From positions 690,872-754,871 of the forward strand of contig CACRXP010000002.1 of NCBI GenBank assembly GCA_902702965.1: DNA of 64,000 bases, in the 5' to 3' direction. Position 1 is the stretch's first letter. Each line of letters starts with the position of its first letter. Source of the stretch: Spirometra erinaceieuropaei (Eukaryota > Platyhelminthes > Cestoda > Diphyllobothriidea > Diphyllobothriidae). The position numbers and the translations under genes are program-made. Under the pieces are notes generated by a model that worked only from the letters and a program-made list of their open reading frames with translations, had not been told where the DNA came from and did not search any database. This document shows, piece after piece, positions 49,701 through 60,527 of the stretch.

Positions 49701-52700
49701 CCAAGGGCTATCCAGTCCTCTCTGCAGCCCACCAGTCCGTCCTGCGCCGCTTCTTCAAGGTACTGTCGCCCACTGTTGTTGTTGCTTGTTGTTGGTCGGA
49801 AAGCCGAGCGACCGGAGTTTATGTGGACTCCAGGCAGTGGATCGATGCAATCGGGGGGTGGGGGGGGGGGCAATCTGCGTGGACCTAAATTTCGCAACTG
49901 CCACATCGAGTGCCCTATCCATCGTTCCCCATTTTAGAGATAGAGACGTAGCACTGGTGATGGTTTCGAGTGTGAATCCGAAACGTCATGCTCCCTCCAA
50001 CATTGGTTCTTTCTTTAGTTGGTAGAGTCATATGAGCTGAATGAGTAGTTGTAACGTGAACGAAAGAGAGGAGTTGGTGGTGGGTTTGATTTGTTTGTTA
50101 TTTCTGATCAAAGCAAACCGTTGTTCATCGTCCGCTCTCTTTTAGTTGAATTCGCAAATGATGGTGCACGGTGAATGCCAACACGAACGAGGTCTTACAG
50201 TGTTTCAGCAGTACATCAACTGGCTTTGGAAGAGTGCCAACGAAAATAAAACACTCTATGAGAAGCATTCTAGAGGACTGGAGGACCAACTGCAGGTAAT
50301 ATCTCACATGCTTTTTCTGATTATTTCAACTGAAGAGAAACAGAAGTTGTGTAAGAGCGCACAGGACTTCGATGATTTTTAATGGCCTTATAAATTCAAA
50401 TATATTTTATGGAAAACATGCATAAAATATGCTTTTTTTACTAGTTTGGTAGCAAATTACGTCGTCCTCGCATTTTATACTCGAAAAAGAGTGCGTGTCG
50501 ATTTTTTAAAAAAGTTTCCAATTATGAGATTTTTTAAGACTGTGCAATGTCCATTCATGCAGCATCGTGCCTGTCTGTTTATTAATGCTACTCACGAAGT
50601 GTACAACACAGTCCGCATCCATTGCGAAATTGTATGAATTCTACATGGCGTCGTCTCAAAAACATAGAGGGATATATGATTTTCATTATGCGGAAAGTAT
50701 ACACCTTGTAGACTGAAATCGCTGAAGGCTAACGCAGTGGCTGATCTGGCCCAAAATCATTCGGAAATTGGAAAACTTTTCTAAAGCCGAAAGATACTCT
50801 TCGAGCATAAAATGCAAAGACGACATGATTTACTACAAAATGACCGAAAGAAAGCACATTTTCGTGTATACTTTCTGTAAGATATGTCTTCATTTAGGAG
50901 GCCATCAAAAAGCAATGTGAAACGTACATGCTATTTAAGTAGTCACTTTTTTCACCGAGGGCAGTTTTCACAGGTCAAAAAGAAGTGCATTCAAAAGCCA
51001 ACATCCCCGCGAGTCGGAAATACCCTAAGACTATGCGACATGATAGTCAGCATTACAACCCCACCCAAATAACTCTTGCTAATCAAAAACGCATTTCAAA
51101 ATTTCGTCTAACACTTCATGAGATCGGTCATTCAGTGTACATGCATATAGCGCCGTTCTCACAGGTGATCTTTGGTCAAAGTTTACTGGCGGAAAAATGC
51201 AAAAACGCTGGCAATAAACTGACTGCTTGCTAACATTTCAGGAACCGCTTCAACCTCTTCAAGATAATCTATCCTCTACAACTTACGGAGTCTTCGAGAT
51301 GGATTCTTACAAGTACAAGGCCTACGAGGAGGTATGTTCAAGTTAACTCTATGTTTTCTCTTCTTCAGCGAAATAGGTACAGTCGATAGATTTCATGTGT
51401 CCAACGGGGTATGCACTTGGGGACCTTTCAGCTGATACATGGCCCGCAACACGATGGGGGGCACCGATTGCTAAAAAGGCCCCAAGGGCTGAGAGGCGGT
51501 GTTCGCCGACAGTGTCTGTGCTGCCTCGCATTCGGCAGACCGGCACACAAGTACAAACCTCACGCAAAAACTGTAGTCCCACACCAGGCCAAGCATGCTG
51601 TTTCAACCGACACTCCCGCCTTTCCTGCTGCTGAGGATGTCTTCTAACGAGCCCAGAGCGAAAACGCCTCAAGGCGGGGCTGTTCTGGTTTTACCTACGG
51701 ACGGGAGAAGGAGGTGATGTTCTGGTCTGTGGCCCATACCAGTCAGCCGCTTGGTACCCAAAATGGGGTGTGCACGGAAACACTATTTCGTCAACACCAA
51801 CAGCCTGCGATGACGTGACTGTCAGCCTTATGAAAGCCTGTGTGATTTTTTGCATCCTTTATCGTCGAAAAGATGTGTTCTCTCAATGTCCTGCCTCTGT
51901 CCAAATTCTGTCTAATTTGGCGCTGTCGCTATTAGTGGACAGACCTAGGGAGAGAGAAAGCGCGCGGCCCGATAGTTTTCGGTGTCGACGGACTGAGCGG
52001 CGAAGGCATTGACATCTACTCGCAGAAAGTTGACCTCATTGTACTTGATGCGGCTGCGATCATACCTGATCTAGCCGGCCTCGATGTCACGAACTGTACC
52101 TCTGCACGCGTGACGATCCGCGGCAGCAGATCTGGACAGCTCAACCCATTCCCTTCGCCAACGACGTAGACCGAATACCGAAGGTCAAAGAACCACGTTC
52201 ATGTCTTGACGAACTGTGTCGAGTCAGGTTTTGAACTGACCGCCCCCCCCCCTTCGACGCCTCCAATGGGGTTGCGGTGCCGGATCGAGGGCAGTAACAC
52301 TGAGCTCCTGAGGTGGACGACGAGGAACATGCCCGAACCACCTCAGTCATCCTTCTTGGATGGCCCGTGTTATCCTTGTGATGTTGTCGCAGCGAGTGCG
52401 GACTGTCTCATTTGAGACGAAGTCGGTGGACTTCACTCGAAGGATGGACCTCAAGCAGTGGTGGTCAAATACCTCCAGTTTTCGCTCGTCCTCCACGCGC
52501 AAAGCCCAGCATTCACAACCGTAGAGAAGGACAGACCGGACAGATGCACCGTACGTGCGAATCTTAGTGGCGATGGAGAGGTCCACTAATCACTGGTTCA
52601 TTAACTAAATGATTGACCAACATCGTCTCTCTTTGTTCAGGCACGTTCGGCGTCGTCCGAAGGACAATTTACCCCGAAGGTCCTTATTTACGGAGACTGC

Positions 52701-55700
52701 CTCTGGCCGGAAGAGAGGAGGAGTAGGAGCGAAAACCTGACTCGGCTGTTGATTGGAGCCGTCTGACCGGCTGGGGAAGTTTTAACTCCCCAGGACCGCT
52801 GTCGGAAATCGCGTCCAACAACTGTCCCTGGCCGCATTACAGCTCCCTTACTAACACTGATCCATCATCTTTACTAACGGTTCCCCCCTCGCCATACCCT
52901 TTTTCAACCAGTATTCCACTATCCTTCCCGACCAGTAAGCTGACAGATTGGCGCTCGTAACTGACTGAGGTTCTAGCATTCTCCAACGGCACTGCCGCAG
53001 CAGATGTAATATTTGCTGTCGTCAAAACTTGCACTGTCGTGTCTCTGTTCCCAACATTTTTATAGGCAACCTCAGAGTGATTTGTTGCTGAGAGCAAAAG
53101 CATTTTATCCCGCCCTCTTCTTAGGCCATCTATATGGCTCTTATGGATCGCTGCAGGAGGTCACAACCAGTCGCCTTCACCCCGGAGGACTTTCCCGCCC
53201 TTACGGACGCTTCCATGAAGACAAACGGTGCACCTGCCCCCGGCCAAGACAAGCAGGTAATCTTCATCCTGGGTGCGGGTCGTGGACCCTTTGTTGCTGC
53301 CAGCTTGCAAGCCAGCGAACGATCCGGCTGCCCCGTTCGAATCTACGTGGTTGAGAAGAATCCCAACGCCCTTTTCACTCTCCGCGTATGTTCCCCCCCC
53401 CCTCCCCCCCACCGTTGGGCCTCCTTGGCCTTATAGCCTTGTCACCCTAAAAAACGTTTCTTTTGAGCTCTGATTTTTCTTGAATTCCATCAGCATCGTC
53501 TGGAGACAGAATGGAAGGGCCGAGATGTTCACCTGATGCCTGGTGATATGCGCCAGCTGAGCGCAGATCTGGAGAAGGCGGACATTTTTGTCAGCGAGCT
53601 CCTTGGCTCATTTGGAGACAACGAACTCAGCCCCGAGTGCCTGGATGGGGCACAACATCTGCTCAAAGGTAAGCGTTCGCGGGTCGTTCCTGCCCTGCGC
53701 CGGACCATGATTATTCCTCAAGCGGTAAAGATGTCTTTTTCTCCGCCCTGTTCGCAGACAATGGAATAAGCATCCCCTCGTCGTACACTTCGTATGTGGC
53801 CCCACTTCAATCGCTGCGTATCCACCAGGAGGCTGCTTGCCACCGAGAGCTAGTGAGTTCTGTTCGGTTTGCTTGACTATGCTTCTCACAATGGCAGTTG
53901 AGTCTTGAGAACATTGCAGTGTGGGTCTCGCATCATCATCATCGACTGGCGTACGATTGGCGGCGAACATTCAAGGTGACTGTATGCGTGAGGCAATGAA
54001 GAAGGCTGGTCAAACGCCGGGACCATTCGCGTACTTGTCTGAGCTTTCCAACTGGTGCTGGGAGTCCATCATCAGGGGGTAAAAACAGCAACAGAGCAGG
54101 CGACAGTTGTAGGTCGTTGATTGGCGAATACCCTCTATAACAATTGTCAAGTGTTCTGTTGCTGCTTTCTTCTCTGTTGGGAAGCTCTGACAAATAAGCA
54201 AATGGTTCCGGCGTTCGACGACCAGGCTTCTTCTTCCTTCGTGCTTACAGTTTTGTTGCATTGCCCGCGGAAGTCACTTCGTCCAGCTACCGCCTCTACT
54301 GGTCTGGGGGGTGTGGCGATAAAACAGGCAGCGCTGTGGCTTCAGACCACAGACAGGGTTGCCAAACACGTGACACGCTTAAGACGGGTGTTTTGTGCTA
54401 TAGTAGGTGGGCTAACTTATGAAATGTCAGCTGAAATTCCGAAATGCGTTTTTGTTTCGAAAAGATTAATTAAGTAGGGTTGCAAAGCTTATCATCATTC
54501 AGCATTATTCTATAATAATTCAGTTACCACAGGATGTCGACTATCGAATAAACTCCTTTTCGGCTGCATGCAGAAACTACAGTTTGTAAAGAATGACTAC
54601 TTAAGTAACATGTATTTTGTCTTTGATTTTCGATGCCCTTAAAAGTCCAGTTATATTTCATGGAAAACTTTAATAAAATATTCATTCTTCCGCTCATTCG
54701 GTGGAAAATTACGTCTTCTTCCTATTTTGTACTCGAAGGAGGGACACAATTCGGTTTTAAGTCTCTAATTGTGAGACTTTTAGGTACCGTAAGATGGCCA
54801 TTCATAAAACGTCGTGTCTCTGCATTTGCCAATGTGGCTTGTAAAGTTAACAATATGGCGCAAATCCACTGCTGCATTTTATGAACTCTCTTAATGCCGT
54901 AGAGAAATGTGGGGTTTTCCGTACGGGCAAAATACATGGCTTGTAGTTTGGAAACCCTGAATGCAAGTGTGACGGCAGAGAGGGTTCAAAATTATCCGGG
55001 AATCGGAAAAGTTTTTGAAAACAGAATAATATCCTTCCGTCGAGTATAAAATTAGAAGACGTAAATTCTTACCGAATGAGCGGAAGAATGAATATTTTTA
55101 TGGATGTTTTCCATGAAATATAATTGGACTTTTAGGGGCATTGGAACTCAATGAGAAAGATACATGCTACTGAAGTAGTCATTTTTTGCGGAGTACAGTT
55201 TTTGCATGCAGTCGGAAAGAAGTTCATTCGAAAGCTGGCATCCTGAGTTAACCGAATGATTATAGAATTATGCTGCATGATGATTAGTTTTATAATCCTA
55301 CTTAACTAATATTTTCGAGACGAAAACGCATTTCGGAATTTTGGTTGACATTTCATGAATTAGCCCACCTACTGTATATCAGTCAGCACGTCAGATCTTG
55401 TCTCCAGCTGACTTGACTTAGCCAGGAGGCAGAGCGAGGGGCAGCAGTAAATCTGACATTCTTAGGACATCAGCTTGTCAGATCTGACAGGCTGCTGCTG
55501 CTGAAAGAACTAGGTCCCAGAATAAGGAAGGCTTTTGCAGCCTAGAGCAAACACGTCTGCAACCTCCGGTGTCGATAAAGTACTCATCTGGCGATAAAAG
55601 TATGGAGCTTGCAACCCCTTCCAGTACTGGCGTGCGTCGGTCAGAACAATGCCTTTTTAAGCAGACTCGAACGATTTAACTGAATACTTATTTTTTAAAA

Positions 55701-57351
55701 AGTCGGCGGCCTCGGTGGGACACGAACCCACGACGGAGGGGGTATGGCTTAAATATAACCAGTGCTCTGGCCACCTGAGCTACTAGACTCCGGCCGAGAA
55801 CCCAGTTTTTCCACTGTTGGGCTACGTTACCCACTGATGCAGTCGGCTGACTGCCCAGGAAAGTTGGACTAGTGTGCACGATGGCAGTTTTGAACAATTT
55901 AATTGAATGCTAATTGTGGAAAACCGCGGCAGCCTCGGTGGAATAGAATCGGAACTCACGACCGTCCTATCCTTTCCGAAGCACTGTCTCGTGCTGTCGA
56001 ATTCTCGCCTCCCCCCGCCCCCGCTGTCTGTATCCGGCCCCTTATCTGCCTCCCAATGAACGCAAAGTAATGCGTCTTTAGGTAGCCTTCACACCGGGGC
56101 AGTTTTTCGGTGCCAAGAAGGCATATGCAAACGACTGTTTTACGGTTTTTACTGACAACCAATATGCCCTAACCTTTCACGTATGCACTGCACACCCGAG
56201 CCGGCCTGGCGCGTGTCATAGTATGGGCCTCCTCCCGTGGCCTGTTGACAGGGCACTTTGTAAGGTCTGGCTTTCAACTTAAAAAGGAAAGTCTATCGTC
56301 TCCTGCTGCCGAGGCCCCTCAGCCTCCCCGCCCCGCCAAGCCATTTTCTTTCATCCTCCCTCGATCGCGGCCGACAGGACGCAGATCCGTGACTCAGGCG
56401 GTAGAGCGCTTGACTCAAGTAGTCGATTCAGTTCCGTATACTGGAAGGGTAATAGGTGTTGCCTTTGAAGGACCTTTTTGCATGATGCCAAGAGGCTCGT
56501 GTAGGCACCATAGTTACCGTGATGACAAACCAGCAGGACGGGTCTGTTAAGATGACAACTTAACCTGCTTTCCACCCATCACATCACGCTGCTCACAATA
56601 TTGTAATGCCTGTCGCATACATGTTTGCGGAACCCACTTATTATCAAACATACACAATAGGTCTGTCACTGAAACCCCAGCAACCACCAAGCGAGGCAGC
56701 ACAAATTATCGGGGCATTATAACTGTTGTAGGTATAAATGTTGACCAGTTGTGCTTCAAATATCTAAGAACTCCTCAAATAGTCTGTATTGTGGACGCTT
56801 TTTCGGTTTGTTTTGCAGTGTAGTTCCCATACTCGAGTGCAGAAGCCCCTCGAAACGCCGTACGTCGTACGCCTGCAAAACTTCCAACTCCTAGACGACC
56901 CCAAAGCCGCCTTTACCTTCACACACCCGCGTAAAAGTGGCCCAGTCGCAGGTCTGGCCGAGGACAATTCGCGCTTCACCACGTTGGTGTTTACTGCCAG
57001 CCAGGACGCAATGCTGCACGGATTCTCGGGCTACTTTGACGCCGTTCTATTCGGGAAAATTGACCTGAGTAAGAAGTCCTCTTGAGCTCCGTCATCATCC
57101 TCACTTGCGCTTTTGCCTCCCCTGTGTGTATAGGCATTCATCCGCAGCATCACAGCCCCAACATGTTCTCCTGGTTCCCTTTGGTCTTCCCCCTGGAGAC
57201 GCCGGTGCCCGTAAGGACTGGTGAGCAGATCGTGCTGCACCTGTGGAGATGTGTTTCCACGCGTCATGTTTGGTACGAGTGGGCCTTGACAGCTCCGGTC
57301 ACGACGAAGGTACACAACGCGGCCGGATCGGCCTACAAGATTGGTCTTTGA
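46799..57351 (+). CDS. PRMT5: Protein arginine N-methyltransferase 5 (PRMT5), 11 exons
   Basis: Exons 46799-46878, 46915-47296, 47334-47388, 49506-49759, 50146-50295, 51242-51331, 53125-53385, 53494-53668, 53758-53852, 56819-57068 and 57134-57351 join in frame to 669 aa (human about 637). PRMT5 makes symmetric dimethylarginine on histones and Sm proteins using S-adenosylmethionine, usually with MEP50. The N-terminal TIM-barrel half contains LELGADLPS and FPVLS-like blocks. The catalytic part has the SAM loop LGAGRGP (386-392) and the double-E loop [15 protein letters not shown] with E459 and E468. It ends KIGL, as in animal PRMT5. The phenylalanine typical of type II enzymes (human F327) is present as F325. 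About 20 residues before the SAM loop are extra compared with human. Large introns hold MITEs, a LINE remnant and SINEs. An upstream start exon cannot be excluded. Confidence 0.96.
49957..49990 (+). repeat. Relic of the Penelope-like terminal motif in PRMT5 intron 4
   Basis: TGATGGTTTCGAGTGTGAAT followed by CCGAAACGTCA matches the hammerhead-like block in the terminal repeats at 6831, 57703 and 58187. Neighbouring Penelope-like sequence was not recognised, so this may be the end of an old insertion. Confidence 0.4.
50370..51142. mobile_element. Foldback MITE, copy 4, left-truncated, in PRMT5 intron 5
   Basis: Begins inside the left arm (AAATTCAAATATATTTTATG, with ATGCATAAAATATGC). It continues through the centre (CACCTTGTAGACTGAAATCG, shared with copy 2) to the right arm ending near TTCATGAGATCGGTCATTCA. 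The outer part of the left arm and a clear TA duplication are missing. Confidence 0.75.
52090..52600 (-). pseudogene. RTE-like LINE remnant in PRMT5 intron 6
   Basis: The minus strand reads [57 protein letters not shown] and [14 protein letters not shown]. This is the conserved C-terminal region of RTE-like reverse transcriptases ('KI..Y...V...LLYG.E.W......R.L..F...CLR.IL'). The frame then shifts, with the arginine-rich tail split into other frames. It differs from the zinc-finger RTE family at 30560-31825. Confidence 0.75.
54401..55374. mobile_element. Foldback MITE, copy 3, in PRMT5 intron 9 (974 bp)
   Basis: Starts TAGTAGGTGGGCTAACTTAT and ends ATTAGCCCACCTACTG, with TA at 54399-54400 and 55375-55376. 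The arms are about 390 bp and closely resemble copy 1, including AAGATTAATTAAGTAGG and GGCTGCATGCA. It is in an intron, so the PRMT5 reading frame is unaffected. Confidence 0.85.
55708..55800 (-). repeat. tRNA-derived SINE in PRMT5 intron 9
   Basis: The reverse complement reads GGAGTCTAGTAGCTCAGGTG GCCAGAGCACTGG, with a good A-box (55771-55782), and later the B-box TGGGTTCGTGTCCC (55717-55730), closing with ACCGAGGCCGCC. The long middle region and AT tail make it a SINE head, not a tRNA gene. A second, partial copy of its 3' half lies at 55918-55975. Confidence 0.75.
56389..56440 (+). repeat. Possible tRNA-like SINE fragment
   Basis: TGACTCAGGCGGTAGAGCGC fits an A-box, and GATTCAGTTCC 14 bases further on is B-box-like. 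The distance is short and the flanks show nothing else; weak call. Confidence 0.3.
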
Positions 57352-57702
57352 GCAAAGTAGCGTCACGTGCGCGCGCGCCTTTTGGAGTGCCGAAGTCATG
57401 CATTTTATATAATCTTGAGATATTTGTAAATGCACATCCCTCCTCCAACTCTCTGGACTTTTGCACTACTTATCCTCGTTTGTCGTTCTTTGCGTGCATG
57501 GCGGGGCTGACAGTCGCTAGATGCCGCTGGAGGCTCGACGCTGGCCGAAGAGCGAATGGGAAAGTTGTCGTGTGACATAACTGACCAATCAGAAACTGGC
57601 AGCATATGAGGACTTTACCAATAGAAGCGAAGAGACGAGTCCCAGGAAGAAGTCTTGAAGAAGGAGATACGATCGCTGGGACAAGAGCTTTATCAGCCTG
57701 AC

Positions 57703-57733
57703 GTTTCGGATTCCTGCTCGAACACATCATCAG
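57703..57733 (-). ncRNA. Hammerhead-like core, left terminal repeat of copy c
   Basis: On the minus strand, CTGATGA (57733-57727) is followed by a stem II-like hairpin (GTTC, loop GAGCA, GGAA) and GAAAC (57707-57703). Same caveats as for the motif at 6831-6861. Confidence 0.35.
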
Positions 57734-58186
57734 GGACAACAGCAGATACGGGTGATTCATGCACAAGGGGCTGCAGTATTTATAGGATGCAGTCGCCATG
57801 CTACCGCATACCTATGAACATTCACGGCTCCCCCCTTCATCCGGGATCGTCGCACTTGGTGTGCTGATTGTTTGATGGCCGACATTCGCATCGTTAATTG
57901 CTGCAATTTCACCACGTGCGTTGGATGGTTGTGTGATGATTGCTCAACTATCTGACGCACCAACTCTGGTGTTGGGACGAGTGTTCACCTGTGCGCTCCC
58001 CGCGTGGCTAATTACTCCGCCTAGGCGAAGTCTCAGCACTGAGTATGGAAGGGAAAGTTCATTGCGCTTGGGCCAGTAAACCATGACTCAAACAGCTCCC
58101 GGCTCACGCGGTTGTCACCTCTTGCGACTGCATCCTATAAATACTACAGCCCCTTATGCATAAATCACCCGTATCTACTGTTGTTT

Positions 58187-58217
58187 CTGATGATGGGTTC
58201 GAGCAGGAATCCGAAAC
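58187..58217 (+). ncRNA. Hammerhead-like core, right terminal repeat of copy c
   Basis: CTGATGA (58187-58193) is followed by a six-pair hairpin (GGGTTC with GAATCC, one bulge) and GAAAC (58213-58217). This is the best paired of the four instances. One base separates the core from stem II, which is unusual for active hammerheads. Confidence 0.4.
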
Positions 58218-58273
58218 ATCAGGCTAATTAAAGCTGTTGTCCCAGCGATCGTGTCTCCTTCATGAGGACTTTA

Positions 58274-60527
58274 GTTGTGCTTCAGCGGCTTCTTTCGTCT
58301 CTTGTCATTTGTCATGTCAAGCCCGGCTAGGGGTGTTATAAATAGAGTGTACATTATCAGCTTTTAATCCGCTATCCACTTTTACTTGATTGGTTAACTC
58401 ACCACTTCACTTATTTGGTCCGAGTAGTTCCCAAACATGGCGAGCAAAGTCGAATTTGTGCAGTGTGCTGGGTTACTATGGGCACCGGAGTGATACTTTT
58501 CGTACTTCAATTACTTTGCGGGTGGAGGTGCGGATACCTTAAATGGGACTGGATCTTGAAGGTTTTCTACAGACGGCTGCGGCAGTTTGCCAGTCCTGAG
58601 AGTTTATGATAACACAGTAGGTACTAAGGCTACGCCGTTAATCCAAGTTACGCAGCGACTGCGTAAATATTCCCACTTGCTCAACCAGGGGATTGTATTT
58701 GCTTGCATGGTTGGCCGATTTGGCCAGCCTCGATGGTGTTTCGTGAGATGGCTGTCGACGTCCCGAGACCAGTGACGACAGATCCAGTAAATTAAAGGGC
58801 TATCTCTAGCGGTGGTAGTCGAAAACCGATGGTACAAGAACTGCGTCGACATCTTGGCGGGCAGAGCCAGTTCTTTGTTTGACCGTCTCTCCTTGTGAGG
58901 CAGCGATATGGGGCGGCAGCACTAAGCTCAGGATGGTCGGCGGACAATGCGTCCCAAACACTTCAGCCCTATTGGATCGCACGGGATATCCTCACTGTGT
59001 TGTCTGAACGAGGCTTGGTCGTCTCTCCCTGGGGAGAAGTCTGTGTACGGTGGTCGAAGACCTCCAGCTTTCTGCACAGGCAACTCGTCATTCATGGCTG
59101 CGGAGCACGGCTGGCCGGTTTGGTGCCTGGTGCTTTTGGATCTTCGGGATAATCCGAATATCACCAACGCTCCACAGGTACCCGCGGAGTCCAGCAAAAA
59201 TCTGCGAGCGGCATCGATCCCGATAGTGATGTCCCTGCAACAGTCGTTCGGTGGTAAGTCGCCTTCGAGATATTCGACGGTCAGCTTCTGTAAGCTGGAG
59301 TGCGGCACCCACGAGGAGCATTTTCTGGCCAGAGATGCATGCCTGATGGACAAACCGACTGATTTGACGTCCTTGCACTTACTTCATCGGCCTCAGTGGC
59401 GGCAGCAGACCCCCTGGGGTGCAGTATTTGCTCACGAGTTGGCCTGCAGTAAGGGTTACCTGCATGATATCTACCTCTTCTCACGCCCACGTTCCTATGA
59501 CATGACTGGCGATGGGTGGGCACGAGGGGACTGAATCCACGTCAACACATGCCGCACGTGCCCGTCCCTGCGCAAACGAACCGGACCTCAAGAGATCCTC
59601 GGAGGATACCACCGTTAAGACCCTGTTGAGTCACTATTTGCTGTCTTCCCCCCAGTCCCGAGGTACCCCTTCAGCTGGCAACCTTACAAGCCTCCGTCCG
59701 GCCTCCGACGGCGCAGCTAGTTTTTGAGGTCCTACTGTTATTGCTATTCCTGTTAGATGGGACAGCCAGTGGCCAGTTGAGCATCAGATTTTTGGTGTTT
59801 TCGTACCGGCGATTGACCCTGGTCGACTTTGTCGCACTAAGACCACCCAAAACAACTGAGAAGTTGGTAGTTCTCATATACAGCTGACGTTTTAGGCCGA
59901 TTCCGTTACGACTGTGACTTCGGCAAGCCATCACACCAACTACCGTTAATTTGCCGAACTTATGGAGGCAGCAGTTCGGGAGATAATTCAGACCGTCTAG
60001 ACGTGCAACTGTTTTCCCCAATTGATCACCCTCTAGTACTCAGCTACCAATAGTGAGTTCACAAAGGACGGTCGCTAGTTCCTCACTGGACGTCAGTGTT
60101 ATTACGGGCAGCAGTACAAAATCTCAACCAAACTGGCGTTCCTCTACGATGTGCACTGAATCTGACAACGAGAAAAGGCTCTTGAGGCCAGGGAAAAGGC
60201 AACGGCCAAAAGTCAGAGTATGTATCTTTACTATAAGTGCAGCTTTGTCCTCAACACAAATTAGCGGATATGGGAGAGGATCACTGTCAGATGGAAGATG
60301 CGATCCGACAATTCTAAGTTGCAGAGGGTGGAGATGTAGGTGATTTATAAGTCTGTACAGGAGAGCCACCACGAAACAAAACCAGGGATCTTGTGTACAG
60401 GTCATAAAACGATGTACGTATATTAAAGCGCATATGGTCAATAAGAAAAAAATAACTCGGCGTGAGGGAGTTTAATGTACAGAAGGGTGTGTGGGCATCG
60501 TCTTTGTACACAGCTTGGCGGGAAGGG
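58274..60527. other. Convergent intergenic region between PRMT5 and SIN3
   Basis: Contains overlapping open frames on both strands at 58928-59534 (141-195 codons) with no recognisable domain. Their mutual overlap and lack of splice-supported extension argue for decayed repeat, but a small lineage-specific gene cannot be excluded. The SIN3 3' UTR should lie just below 60528; no AATAAA was seen near it. Confidence 0.45.

Larger units (their letters stand above)
57618..58261 (-). mobile_element. Palindromic short Penelope-like element (copy c) between PRMT5 and SIN3
   Basis: A 12-bp duplication ATGAGGACTTTA (57606-57617 and 58262-58273) flanks a 644-bp insertion. Inside, 57657-57796 and 58134-58261 are inverted copies of the terminal repeat. 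The centre (about 57797-58133) is the 3' end of the element in minus orientation, including the sequence encoding the last residues seen in copy b. Only the extreme C-terminus of the protein is left. It begins CCAATAGAAGCG, like the start of copy a. Inverted terminal repeats of this kind are known for Penelope-like elements. Confidence 0.85.

Noticed and set aside
55708..55800. Functional tRNA gene
   Set aside because: A- and B-boxes are present, but the middle region is too long and cannot form a normal anticodon arm; a SINE head fits better.
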